NCBI GenBank assembly: GCA_037126765.1
Contig: JBBCBC010000002.1
Coordinates: 18,941,853 to 19,005,852, forward strand
DNA from: Stenogyne calaminthoides
Lineage: Eukaryota > Streptophyta > Magnoliopsida > Lamiales > Lamiaceae
Reading direction: 5' to 3'
DNA: 64,000 nt
Positions 1 through 10,561 of this stretch are shown here, piece after piece. The first letter of the stretch is position 1, and every line of letters starts with the position of its first letter. The notes beneath the pieces were generated by a model, which made no database searches, was not told where the DNA came from, and saw only the letters and a list, made by a program, of their open reading frames with translations. The position numbers and the translations under genes were made by a program.

Positions 1-641
1 AAGCTTAGGATACATCGTGGGTTGCTTAGGTTGGGTTCTAGAACACTCTTTGAATATATTTGTATATCTACAGACTTGTGTTCTATGGTGGGAATGCTTG
101 ACTATAATGCTCTTGGCTCTGTAGCATCTTGTGCATAATCTCCACACTTAATTTGATGGAAGATCTTGTATTTATAGTGTGGATTTGAATGTTACCGTTG
201 GAGAGAATCACATTCAAATCCATACTATTCTCTGTAAGTTCTGCAACTTTTACAGGCTGGTTGTCTTCCTCTCGTTGGTCCACGTCAGCTGGATTCCAGC
301 GGCTATATTCCTCAGCTTCAGTGCCTCGGAACATTCAGGATATACTGAGCTTTCAGTAAATTACTGAGTCTTCAGTAGTTACTGTGCCTTCAGTATTCTC
401 TGAGTCTTCAGGTTTCTCTGAGCCTTCAGGTTTCTCCGAGTCTTTCAGATTTCTCAGTTTTATACTGAGTCTTCAGAATCTAACCTGTTCTATATCTGCC
501 GACTATACACGGTGCAGATAACATCCTGGACACTCTAAAACTGAACCTTGACTCATCTATCAAGATTATCCTGAACATGTCATACTCAGGAGTTTTGGGA
601 TCTAATCAAAATCCTTCTTTATTTAAATTCATTTCCCAACA
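1..641 (-). mobile_element. Family-P LTR, partial, inserted in SIRE copy 1
   Basis: On the minus strand this is the start of an LTR: its outer end reads TGTTGGGAAATG (complement of the CCCAACA ending at 641). It runs off the left edge of the window. Positions 1-350 closely match the right arm of the palindrome at 8097-8450 and the left arm near 6990-6540, including a minus-strand TATAAATA at 169-176. At 642 the sequence switches abruptly to reverse transcriptase coding sequence (a GTKWVFKNK-type motif), so this LTR interrupts the SIRE pol gene. The expected TSD would be CTCTT (642-646), but its partner lies outside the window. It is either a solo LTR or the 5' LTR of an element lying further left. 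Confidence 0.8.
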
Positions 642-1048
642 CTCTTGTTCTTGAATACCCACTTTGTGCCAATCACATCTTGATGGATTGGTCTGTCCAC
701 CAGTTTCCAAACCTGGTTCCTTTCAAACTGCTCTAATTCTTCTTTCATGGCTAGAATCCAATTTTCATCTTGTAGAGCTTCTTCTACTTCGGTTGGTTCT
801 TTCAAAGACAGATAACAACAATACATGGCACTTTCACCAATCTGATGTCTAGTTTTGACTCTATCAGATGGGTCTCCGATGATCAGATCAATTGGATGAC
901 TGGTTACCCAAGTCCTTCTTTTCTGATTTGCATCAGTTTGGAGAACATCATCCTCTTCTGATAGTAGTTCATTACTAGAGATTGGGAGTGGTGCAGATAT
1001 ATGATCCACTTGACATGGACAAGTCTCAGCTAATGTTGGACTCATCAT
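642..1048 (-). pseudogene. Copia RT, N-terminal fragment (SIRE copy 1)
   Basis: Encodes the linker between integrase and RT and the first RT block: the acidic variable stretch, then EALQDENWILAMKEELEQF and the conserved VGTKWVFKNK-type motif. The frame stops where the family-P LTR begins at 641, so the catalytic YVDD box and RNase H are missing here. It overlaps the integrase frame by a few bases, which implies a frameshift in what should be one gag-pol polyprotein. SIRE copy 2 carries the same segment at 48595-48790. Confidence 0.85.
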
Positions 1049-2004
1049 GTGCTGATGTCTGTCCTTGAAACATCAGATGTTCCCCCTGAACCAGATGGTT
1101 CAGTTGTTACTGTCTCAACTGTACCAGCTTCTTCATTGACAGTTGTACGTACCTTAGGGTCTGATTGACCTGGTGAATCAGTAAGATTAATTTCTGGAAC
1201 ATACACTATTACGCGATCTGATCCTTTTTCCTTGATACTTAGCTGATCCATTTTCTGTGCATCAGGTTCAGGTTGATCTGGTACTGCTTGTTCTGAGGCA
1301 GGTTTATCTTGTTCAGAGGATGTCTCATCAAAGACCACATGAGGTGTTTCTTCCACAACTAGAGTTCGTCTGTTGAATACCCTGAAAGCCTTGCTGGATG
1401 AGGAATATCCTAAGAAGATACCCTCATCTGACTTGGCCTCAAAAGTCTTCAACTGACTCTTCCCATTGTTGTGTATGAAACACTTGCACCCAAAAACATG
1501 GAAGTAAGAAACACGAGGTTTTCTGCCCTTCCACAGTTCATAGGGTGTTTTGTAGTGAGTCTTAGTCAGAGAACATCTGTTTTGAGTGTGGCATTCAATA
1601 TTGATGGCTTCTGCCCAGAAACGGCTTGGTGTTGCATGTTCAGCTAACATAGTGCGAGCAACTTCTTTGAGTGTTCTGTTTCTCCGTTCTACTACTCCAT
1701 TCTGTTGTGGCGTTCTGGCAGCTGATGTCTCATGCTGTATACCAAACTTAGTGCAAAAATCAGTAATAAAAGAATTCAGAAATTCTGTACCTTTATCTGA
1801 TCTGATTTTTACTATACTGACACCCTTTTCATTTTGTAGTTTCTTGAGCAGCTCGAGTATCTTTGTTGTAGTCTCATTCTTCTTGTATAAGAATACCACC
1901 CAGGTGAACTTGGAATAATCATCCACGATCACCAGAGTGTACTTGCGTCCGCTGAGACTAACTGGTGTAACTGGTCCAAATAAGTCCATATGGAGCAGTT
2001 GCAA
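1045..2004 (-). CDS. Copia integrase core and C-terminus (SIRE copy 1)
   Basis: A 319-residue open frame holding the integrase core (rve fold), which inserts cDNA into chromosomes. The catalytic triad is visible with canonical spacing: D7 (HMDLFGP), D70 (RSDKGTEF) and E106 (QNGVVERR), that is DX62DX35E. The C-terminal part includes the copia-type FGCKCF and GIFLGYSSSSKAFRVFN stretches. It is not an independent gene: the true reading continues upstream through one TAG codon (about 2062-2064) into the zinc-finger and protease frame. That TAG sits where SIRE copy 2 has CAG (glutamine), consistent with a C-to-T change. The core itself is intact. Confidence 0.92.
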   Translation of the reverse strand: MQLLHMDLFGPVTPVSLSGRKYTLVIVDDYSKFTWVVFLYKKNETTTKILELLKKLQNEKGVSIVKIRSDKGTEFLNSFITDFCTKFGIQHETSAARTPQQNGVVERRNRTLKEVARTMLAEHATPSRFWAEAINIECHTQNRCSLTKTHYKTPYELWKGRKPRVSYFHVFGCKCFIHNNGKSQLKTFEAKSDEGIFLGYSSSSKAFRVFNRRTLVVEETPHVVFDETSSEQDKPASEQAVPDQPEPDAQKMDQLSIKEKGSDRVIVYVPEINLTDSPGQSDPKVRTTVNEEAGTVETVTTEPSGSGGTSDVSRTDIST

Positions 2005-2064
2005 TACTCTGCTGGATGCTGGTCCAGGGATTCCCTTAAATGAGGCTTTAACCTGTTTTCCCTT

Positions 2065-2613
2065 CTAACATGCGACACATGTCTGATCCTTAGAGAATAC
2101 CTCATTCGGAAGACCCTCAACCAAAGACATCCTTGCTATCTTGTTAAGATTTTTAAAGTTCAGATGGCTCATTCTCTTATGCCAGAGCCAACTGCTGCTT
2201 TTGGAACTCTTAACAATCAGGCATGCATTTCTTGGACAACTGTTCCAATCTGCTGTATAAATCGTTCCTTTCCTAGAACTAGTTAACAAAATCTGTTGAG
2301 TAGCTCGATTCTTGATAGTGCACTGATCAGTCGAGAACTCAACACTCAATCCGTTGTCGCAGAATTGTGAAACTGATAAAAGATTATGCTTTAAACCTTT
2401 GACATACGAGACTCCAGTAACCTGTACATCATCATTTACTAAGGTTCCGAATCCTCTAGTAAAACCAAAGTTATCATCACCAAAGAGTACACGTGGGCCT
2501 TCTTGTTCTGTGTAAGAGCTAAGGAGATGTTTGCTTCCAGTCATGTGCCTTGAGCATCCACTATCGATGTACCAGATAGTTGCTTGTACACCTCCTTTGT
2601 TGGCCAAACCCAC
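2065..2613 (-). CDS. Copia aspartic protease + GAG-pre-integrase (SIRE copy 1)
   Basis: A 182-residue frame. Residues 14-25 read WYIDSGCSRHMTG-like, with the catalytic D-S-G at 17-19; this is the aspartic protease that cuts the polyprotein. The C-terminal third is the GAG-pre-integrase zinc-binding domain (WLWHKRMSHLNF, ending with CVAC), which belongs to the integrase N-terminus. It ends at a TAG in the same frame as the integrase core, so one substitution separates the two. Upstream, the gag frame ends at TGA (2631-2633), and the first bases before this frame look like a 3' splice site (see findings). Confidence 0.9.
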   Translation of the reverse strand: MGLANKGGVQATIWYIDSGCSRHMTGSKHLLSSYTEQEGPRVLFGDDNFGFTRGFGTLVNDDVQVTGVSYVKGLKHNLLSVSQFCDNGLSVEFSTDQCTIKNRATQQILLTSSRKGTIYTADWNSCPRNACLIVKSSKSSSWLWHKRMSHLNFKNLNKIARMSLVEGLPNEVFSKDQTCVAC

Positions 2614-2630
2614 GTGAACCTGTAATCAAA

Positions 2631-5212
2631 TCAGGCTTTAGGTACCCCTTTAAGATTGGGTCCTGAGGGGTTAGAGTTGGTTTTAGGGATCCATACAAAC
2701 AGGGCACTTATATTGTAATCAGTTAGATCAGAAGACCTGATTTGTCTCCCATAAACATCTACAAAATCATACGTCTCTTCATATGCATTCTGGTCAGTAT
2801 GATTATTAGTGTGAGCCTTGGATGACTCAGAAGACTTGGGCCTTTTCATTGATATCTATCTTCTTTTAATCCAGTGGGGCTCAGGTGCAGCAGCCCTAGG
2901 TTTCTGATTATAAGGGTAGGTACGACTGCTACCATTAAAAGATTCATATCTTTTTGACATATCTGGTTTTAGCAGTTTACTCTTAGCCTGCTTGTTAGGC
3001 AGCTGGACCAGATTAGGTTTCAGATCAGATTTCCCTTTGAGAGGTTGTCCTTTCTGATTCCTAATCTGCTGCTCAGGTTGAGGTCTCTTCAGAAGAACAT
3101 GGTTCTTCTGTTGATTCCTCGGCTGATGCTTGATCAGTTGGGGTCCATATCTGTTCTCTTTCTGATCAGGCACTCACCTTGCTTGTTCAGCTGGTCTCTT
3201 TCCCTTATCTGATACAGATTTTGCTTTTCGTGTTTCCAGATCAGAAACTCGTTTGGTTACACTTTTCTGATGTGAACCAGACGGGGCTTTTGAGGATGTA
3301 GAAGGATTTTCATACCCAATTCCCTTCTTATTAGTTGACGTACAAAAATAGTTGTTCAGATCTTGAACGGTCTTAGAAGATTTTGTGAAAACCTCTATTT
3401 TCACGTAAACTATCCTTAGATATTTTCAGACTCTTATGCATTCGGAAGAGTTCATCAAACTTAGCTTGTAGGATTTTGAAATCTTCAGCTTGCTGTTTGT
3501 TGGTAGCTAGCTGATCCTTAATCAGTTTATCCTGATCAGAAGAACTGACTTTCAGAAGCTCCAGTTCTGTAGTCATTTTCTGAATAGTTTCATCTGATTT
3601 CAGTTCAACAGCTTTTCTTGCATCATTTTCTTTAACAAGCTGAATATTCTCAATCCTTAGCTTGTCGTTCTCAGCTTCCACTATCATATAAGTGTCTACT
3701 GCATTAGAGAGATCATCAAGCAATCTCTCCAGCAGGTGTGCTTAGCACAGCTGGTGTGGAAACAGAAAACATAGAAGGTTTAGAAGTTACCTCAGATTGG
3801 TCTTCTTCTTTAGTCATAAGACATATTTCATCATCATCAGAAGAAAACATCAGATCATCGTAGTTGTAGTAATCATCAGCATTACTCATCAGGAAGAAGT
3901 CTTCTATAGATGAGTAACCTGAGTCCTCTGAAGGCAGATAAGAATCATCGATCCCAGAAGTATCAGCAACCATGGCTTTCCTGTCTCTATAACATTGCTC
4001 TCTTCTGTTCCGCTTCTCTTCTCTTTCTTTTGGTGTCAGGTCCGGACAATCTGCACTGTAATGACCTGGTTTCTCGCAGTTAAAACATTCTCTACGATCC
4101 ATGGAACTTCTTCTGCCAGGTGAGTCATTTCGTCTGTAGAATCTGTCAGGTGACTTTCCTGTTTGCATGTAATCTGAATTTCTTCTTTCTGATCTGTTTT
4201 CTCTCTTTTCGTCAGATCGATCATCTCTTTTCTTATCATCTCTGCGATCCTCCCTATGATCATCTCTTCGATCATCAGATCTGGTTCTTTCTTGTGATCT
4301 GTCAGTTGGCCTTCTATCTCTTCCTCTGCTGTTCTGATAATCCCTGTAGAATCTTTTGTATTTACCTAGTTGAATGTTGGACTTTTCAAATTTTCTGGTC
4401 AGCAAAGCAATCTGTCCCGTCTGACTTATGATGTTTCCAATAGGTTCAGTAGACTTTGAGTTGCTGTCGGTTGCTTTGAATGCAATAGATTTTGATGTGG
4501 TAGGTGTGGCTTCGGCAGGCGACTCATCATCTTCTTCTTGCCCTCGTTCAATCAGATCAAACTCCTGGGCTTTAAGACTCAGAAACAGGTTGCTTGACTT
4601 CATCTTAGCAATATCTTGACAATCCTTTATTACTGTAACTTTCATATCCCATTTCTTTGTCAGAGATCTCAAGATCTTGTAGTTAATGTCTTTGTCTGAC
4701 ATTTCTCGTCCTAGTTCCCGTAGCTTGTTGACAGACATGGTGATTCTTCCATCGAGCTGATTGATGGTTTCATTTGGCAGCATCTTAAGTTTCTCAAACT
4801 TCACCAGTTCGGCTTGCAGTCTGCTGTCTTTTATCAAGTCATTACCTACACACATTTCAGCAAACGTATCCCACATCTGTTTGGCTGTCTTGAGATACTT
4901 TATCTTTTCTCTGGTTATATTGTCCATCGTCTTCATGATTATGTGCCTGGCTATTGTATCCAGAGTGTACAACTTTCTTTCTTCAGCATCCATCAGGGCG
5001 GGACTCTTTCTGACAAGGCTTCTAGCTGGAAAGTCTGGATCACCTCCTACAGCTGGGTTGTCGTGGTAGATGATGATGGGTCCTCGTTCAAGAACTTCCA
5101 TCATCCTACTGCTTATTGATCCCAGATGGTTGCTCATGAATATAGTCCATTCTGCATACTCATCAATGGAAAATTTAGGCAAATCATGATACATACCCGA
5201 AGTATTATCCAT
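2631..5212 (-). pseudogene. SIRE-type gag, long, with coiled coil (copy 1)
   Basis: Capsid/nucleocapsid gene. The first frame (5212-3716, 498 aa) starts MDNTSGMYHDLPKF and holds a UBN2-type gag domain (about residues 70-220), an Arg/Asp-rich stretch (295-372) and one CCHC zinc knuckle (CFNCEKPGHYSADC, 376-389). The product should continue as a coiled-coil segment (3723-3373, DDLSNAVDTY and LKEND-type heptads), then a basic Lys/Gln-rich tail (3404-2631). These pieces lie in shifting frames, so at least three frameshifts break the gene. Relative to copy 2, about eight residues are missing at the 3716/3723 junction. The start was chosen because it lies 125 bp past the primer site, and copy 2 has the same MDNTS start. 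Confidence 0.9.
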
Positions 5213-5336
5213 GCTGAGTGAGTTTTAGAAAACAGATGAAAGTTTTAAAACGATTTTTCAAGATCTGTTCAAGTGACCACAAAGATTCTTTCTCAAGAAC
5301 CAATGATACTCAAAGCCAGTGGTCCGTAGAACCATT

Positions 5337-5348
5337 GCTTTGATACCA
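5337..5348 (-). other. Primer binding site, tRNA-Met type (SIRE copy 1)
   Basis: On the minus strand this reads TGGTATCAAAGC, two bases after the 5' LTR end at 5351. It matches the plant initiator tRNA-Met primer site (TGGTATCAGAGC) except for one base. Confidence 0.85.
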
Positions 5349-5849
5349 CCTGTAGGTCCCGAACGGGTTTCGTGAGGGCAGAAGTCTAGAGGGGAGGGGT
5401 GAATAGACTTCTGAAATTTTTTCGTGCAGATCAGGTGTGATGGCAGTTTGCCTGATCAGAGTGGAGGTGAATCAGTTTGGACTGATATCCAACTCACTGA
5501 TCGCCTGATGGCAGATCAGTTCGGTGTCTATCAGTTTAACTGATTGTGAGGAAGCTAGTTTATACCCGTGTGAAAAACCAGTTTTAACAAATCAGATTCT
5601 CAAGTTTGTTTTCAATCAGCTGATCCAAGAGTCAAACTGATCAGATCAGTTGCTTGATGCAAACTGATCCTAACTCAGAATATGTATGCGATTTTAAACA
5701 AGGTCGTGTGTGATAGTGTAAAGCAGTTAAGAGTAGATAAATGCACACAAGATTTATAGTGGTTCGGACAACAAGTCCTACGCCCACTCTTCCCTATCAC
5801 AAGGGGCACCAACTTAACCAACTGAACTTAGTTTATTGTGTTAGTCCAA

Positions 5850-7481
5850 TGTTGGGATATTTTAGTTTTGATGAATTATGCCAAAACATTATCAACTTGT
5901 GTTTTTGAAGCTAATCTACAGATAACAAGTTGAGGGGGAACGAAAGAACAAGTTGAGGGGGAACTCACGGAATCAGAAGTAGATGATCGAGATCAGACGA
6001 GGCTGCAGACGAGACTGATCGAGATCAGATAAGTTAGATGAGTTCGGAGTTAACTGATGAGCTGTGCAAAATCAGAAGAGAAGAAAAGCTAAGCCAGCTG
6101 ATCAGAAGATCATATGACCAGAACAGACCTGATCAGATGATCAGAAGAATAGTCGAGCTAATATCGTGATCAGAAGAGCAGACAAGCTGATCAGAAAGAA
6201 ACTGACCAGAAGATCAGAAGAGAAGGTTGCAGATCAGAAGAGGAGCAGATGAGACTGATCGAGATCAGACGTGATCGAGATCAGATATGAAGATGAGCAG
6301 ATGATCAAGATCAGACGTGATTGAGATCAGATGTGATAAACCTGATATGCTAACCTTATGTACTGACCTGATGCTATCCTGAGATGCTGAACGGAAGATA
6401 TGATGATCTGATCAGTCGAGCTGATCAGATCAGGCAAAGAAGAAATCAGATAGCCTGAGTCAAAGTAACCTGAGGGTCAGGATGTCTGAATTCAGAGAAC
6501 TGAACTCAGTCAACCTGAGTATCAGTATGCCTGATCAGACAAGGTCCGCTGAAGAGAAGTCTGCTGAATCAGATAAACCTGAGACTCAGATGAGAACTGA
6601 AGACTCAGTATGTCTCTGAAGACACTGAGACTCAGAGAATCCTGAATGATTCCAAGGCGAGGAATCTGAGGAATATAGCCATTAGATTTAGCTGACGTAG
6701 ACCAATGAGAGGAAGACAACAAGCCTGGAAAAGCTGCAGAACTTACAGAGAATAGTATGGATTTGAATGTGATTCTCTCCAACGGTAACATTCAAATCAA
6801 CACTATAATTACAAGGTCTTTCATCATTCTAATGTGTGGATGCGTGGAGATTATAGCACGAGATGCTACAGAGCTAAAGAGAGTTATACCCAAAGCATTC
6901 CCACCCTAGAACACAAGTCTGTAGATATACATATATATTCAAAGAGTGTTCTAGAACCCAACCTAAGCAACCCACGATGTATACTAAGCTTAGAGAGATT
7001 TTCCCAACCTTAGCATTGAGGCTAAACCATTGTAAGGGAAAATCTCACCATAGTTGGAGACAACACCAAACCCAAACCCCATTCTCGTAAGAGATAACTA
7101 GTGGTGAAGTGAGGTAGTTGTTAGGCAATCCCGAGTGAGGGTGATAAGTCCCGAAGGAGTGTGAACTCGTTAAACATCTAAGAGGCGAGCCCGAGAGGGT
7201 GATAAGCCCAGTTTGAGTTAGTAAACTACAGAGGTAGTCAGAAAGCTCAAGGTCGGGTTGAGTAAGTAAACTACGTGGAGTAGTCAGAAAGCTCAAGGCC
7301 GAGTTGAGTAAGTAAACTACACGAGGTAGTCAGAAAACTCAAGAAGTGTTTGAAGGAATTTCCCTAGGAACAGGGAGAGTGGATGTAGGAGCTTGAGTCT
7401 CCGAACCACTATACATTGTTGTGTTGTTTACTGCTTTATGTTCTTATACTGTCATATGCATTCGATTATAAGCAAAACACA
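5850..7481 (+). repeat. Left arm of 1.6-kb inverted repeat
   Basis: Pairs with 7605-9190 across a 123-bp spacer (7482-7604). The arms share the LTR terminus, the AAGTTGAGGGGGAAC blocks near 5930-5970, a GATCAGA-rich stretch, the TATA region and the GGTTCGGA block near 7405. The left arm keeps many CAG/CTG triplets that are altered in the right arm. Confidence 0.88.
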
Positions 7482-7604
7482 TTGATGGTCCCGATGGGAA
7501 AACCCATTTTATGCTGCATTTTAAGCAAAAAAATGAAGTTCAAAGGCATAAAAAAAAGGGGCAAGAGTGATTCCAATTTTTTTTTCTTTTTTAAGCTCAT
7601 GTGT

Positions 7605-9190
7605 TGTGTTTTGCTTATAATCGAATGCATATGACAAAGATAAGAACATAAAGCAAAGAAACAACACAATAATGTATAGTGGTTCGGAGACTCAAGCTCC
7701 TACATCCACTCTCCCCTGCTCCTAGGAAATTCCTTCAAACACTTCTTGAGTTTTCGACTACCTCGTGTAGTTTACTTTACTCAACTCGCCCCGAGCTTTC
7801 TCGACTACTCCACGTAGTTTACTTTACTTACAACCCGACCTTGAGCTTCGACTACCCCCAGAGTTTTACTAACTCAAACGACTTATCACCCTCTCGGGCT
7901 CGCCTCTTAGATGTTTAACGAGTTCACACTCCTTCGGACTTATCACCCTCACTGGGATTGCCTAACAACTACCTCACTTCACCACTAGTTATCTCTTACG
8001 AGAATGGGGTTTGGGTTTGGTGTTGTCTCCAACTATGGTGAGATTTTCCTTTACAATGGTTTAGCCTCAATGCTAAGGTTGGGAAAATCTCTCTAAGCTT
8101 AGTATACATACGTGGGTTGCTTAGGTTGGGTTCTAGAACACTCTTTGAATATATATGTATATCTACGACTTGTGTTCTAGGGTGGGAATGCTTTGGGTAT
8201 AACTCTCTTTTGGCTCTATAGCATCTCGTATATAATCTCCACGCATCCACACATTAGAATGATGAAAGACCTTGTATTTATAGTGTGGATTTGAATGTTA
8301 CCGTTGGAGAGAATCACATTCAAATCCATACTATTCTCCTCAAGTTCTCGCAGCCTTTTCCAGCTTGTTGTCTTCCTCTCATTGGTCTACGCCACCGAAT
8401 CTATCGACTATATTCCTCGATTCCTCGCCTTTTGAATCATTCAGATTCTCTGAGTCTCAAAGTGTCTTGAGAGACATACCGAGTCTTCAGTTCTCATCCC
8501 GAGCCTCGGGTTTATCCGATTCAAAGAGACTTCTCTTGCGGACCTTGTCGTCAGTATATCGATACTCAGGTTGATCGAGTTCGATTCTCTGAATCCATCG
8601 ACCCTCAGTTACTTTGACTCAAAGCATCGATTTCTTCTTTTGTTCGATCCGATCAAATCGACCGATCGATCATCATATCTTCGATTCCCATGATCTCGGG
8701 ATAGCATCAGTCAAGACATAAGGTTAGTATATCAGGTTTATCACATCCGATCTCAATCACGCCCGATCTTGATCATCCGCTTCATCTTCATATCCGATCT
8801 CGATCACGTCGATCTCGTATCATATGCCCTCTTCCGATCTTATGGGTTTCTTTTTGATCGGTTATGCGCTCTTCCGATCACCATATCACTGATCGTTCTT
8901 CCGATCATTTGATCAGTCTCGTTTCCGTCATATGATCTTCCGATCAACTGCTTAGCTTTTCTTCTCTTCGATTTTGCATAACTCATCGCTTAACTCCAAC
9001 TCATCTATCTTATTCGATCTCGATCAGTCTCCTCAAAATTTCGCCGATCTCGATCATGTACTTCTGATTCCGTGAGTTCCCCCTCAACTTGTTCTTTCAT
9101 TCCCCCTCAACTTGTTATCTGTAGATTAGCTTCAAAAACACAAGTTGATAATGTTTTGGCATAATTCATCAAAACTAAAATATCCCAACA
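7605..9190 (-). repeat. Right arm of 1.6-kb inverted repeat
   Basis: Reverse complement of the left arm. Similarity is high at both ends (7605-7760 and 8000-8340, 9060-9190). It is lower in the middle, where CTGA often reads CGA. The minus-strand TATA box (TATAAATA) is at 8275-8282. Confidence 0.88.
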
Positions 9191-10200
9191 TCCAACACAT
9201 TACAACCAACAGATATTTATAGAGTTCTCACTCAACCGATCCCAGAAATCAGAACTAGAAACCCTAGTCTGAAATCTTGCTAAACAAACTTAACCTAACT
9301 TTGGGTTTTGGGTAAGATTTGTTGTGGTTCCAACTGGAAATCTATCCTAGTATATATATAGCCTAAAGCTAGAGGATGAGATTTCTATGCTAAGAACAAT
9401 GGGATGAACACTTAGAAATAATCTTCAAGTATGTGTTCTTCGTGCGGAAATTTTGCTATAGAATGAGCTTCTTGATAATTTCCATGTTTTCACTCTGAAG
9501 AGCAATCTCATATTTATAGACCTCGAAATCAAAGAGCCGTTGGAGAGCAATTTGAATTTCCAGCTATATTTGGTAGGATGCAGGATTTGATGTGACGTGC
9601 TTCAGGGACGGCATGGCCGAAAGCATGAATAGTTATCCTTTCTAGCCGTTTGACTATACAACGCCGAATCCCGCATTTGTCAGCTTGTTCATACGTGTCT
9701 TATTCTTATTGGTTAACAAGTACAACATTTCAGTGTTTGTTCACCAACTAATGTTGACATTCTTCTGTTCTGGCTTAGCCCGTATGTTTCTGATAAGTAG
9801 ATAAGTTTATCATCTTCCTGACTTGGTCTGAACTGATCTCAACTTCTACTGATCAGTTGCCTTGAGTCTACTGATATGGTTGTCTTAGCTTCAACCAATC
9901 GACTCTGCTGATATCTTCATAGAGTAGGTCTTCTGGTCTTCAAGTAAAGTCTTTTGAAATCCGCTACTGTTCTTCAACTGCGGATATTACTACTGATCAT
10001 CGTTCTGCTGATCTTCGCTCTGCTGATCTTCACTTGACTTGTGCATCTTGAGTTCTTCTTTAAGAAAGACCTAGTCTAATACATCAGTTGTCTAACATGT
10101 TCAGCTGGTTTCCTATCATATCATCAGTCGACTAACAGGTTCGACTGGACCTATTACAACTGTTTTGGAACTTCCATCAAAACTATAAATTTCCCAACAG

Positions 10201-10561
10201 GGTCGAAATCACGAAAGTTGAACTGTCAAACGTACTGGAAATTGGTCCCAATTTTGGAAAGGTTTCCATTGGCGTCGGACAGAGTGAGGCCGAGTTGGAT
10301 GAGTTTGAGTACGTCAATGTTTGGTTTCATGAGGAAGTAGAGTTGGGAGGGAGAAAATGAGGAGAAGACATGTTTGGGAATATGAGATGTGTCGAAAACG
10401 GTACCTAGAAATTCAGTATCAAAGGAGACGATGGAAAATTGACATGCATAATGTCGAATGAGCTCCAATTCGTATTTGAGATTTTTCTCCCACACCTCTC
10501 GAACAACAATAGGGAACGCCGTTATTTTTTTTTTCCCTCTATTCTTTTCTTCGTTTCTCAC
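10201..10561 (-). pseudogene. CAF1: CCR4-associated factor 1 (CAF1) deadenylase, truncated
   Basis: The only host gene recognised. CAF1 is the DEDD-family 3' exonuclease of the CCR4-NOT complex, which removes mRNA poly(A) tails. From the ATG at 10561 the frame shows the REVWEKNL and LI-HY N-terminus, the SFDTEF motif (it carries the first D and E of DEDD; the next residue is L where P is usual), then MKPNIDVLKLIQLGLTLSD and G-NFQYV. After 111 codons a TGA replaces the Trp of the usual WQFNFRDFD motif; the frame continues QFNFRDFD to 10201, where the SIRE LTR begins. The last two catalytic Asp residues and the C-terminal half are missing. The full protein is about 270-290 aa. In plants the gene is usually intronless, so this is a 5' remnant. 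Confidence 0.9.

Larger units (their letters stand above)
5850..9190. mobile_element. Palindromic family-P LTR insertion (3341 bp, TSD TCCAA)
   Basis: The insertion begins TGTTGGGATATT and ends AATATCCCAACA, flanked by perfect TCCAA duplications. The right part (7483-9190, starting TGATGGTCCC) is a complete minus-strand LTR. The left part (5850-7482) is the same LTR in plus orientation without its last 115 bases or so. Both outer ends are therefore U3 ends, which is abnormal for an LTR insertion. There is no primer site, polypurine tract or coding sequence. Short open frames inside (for example 6522-6791, 7996-8250) are mirror images of one another and not genes. A TSD of copia length shows that integrase inserted the structure as a unit. 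Confidence 0.85.
642..10200 (-). mobile_element. SIRE-like Ty1/copia element, copy 1 (5' LTR to RT)
   Basis: Minus-strand copia element. From its 5' end it has an LTR (10200-5351, split by an insertion), a primer site, a long gag with coiled coil, protease, integrase and the first part of RT. The remainder is cut off by the family-P LTR at 641. The order protease-integrase-RT defines Ty1/copia. The roughly 1.5-kb LTR and the oversized gag suggest the SIRE/Maximus lineage (inference from memory). Proteins are nearly the same as in the plus-strand copy at 42507-57359. The right end abuts a CAF1 gene at 10201, so the element disrupts that gene. Its 3' half and 3' LTR are not in the window, so its TSD cannot be checked. 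Confidence 0.9.
5351..10200 (-). mobile_element. 5' LTR of SIRE copy 1, split by an insertion
   Basis: On the plus strand the LTR reads TGTAGGTCCC at 5351 and ends TTTCCCAACA at 10200. The two parts, 5351-5849 and 9191-10200, join into about 1.5 kb that aligns with the reversed LTRs of SIRE copy 2. The 5-bp duplication TCCAA (5845-5849 and 9191-9195) marks the insertion site of the palindromic element. A minus-strand TATAAATA box lies at 9511-9518, in the same context as the copy 2 promoter (GAGGTCTATAAATATGGG). Confidence 0.9.

Noticed and set aside
1..6. AAGCTT (HindIII site) at base 1, possible cloning junction
   Set aside because: The same AAGCTTAG occurs naturally at this point in the related LTRs (for example 8096 and 14422), so it is part of the repeat.
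4036..5119. Several frames opposite or overlapping SIRE gag
   Set aside because: Shadow frames of the real gag, which has a clear domain structure on the minus strand.
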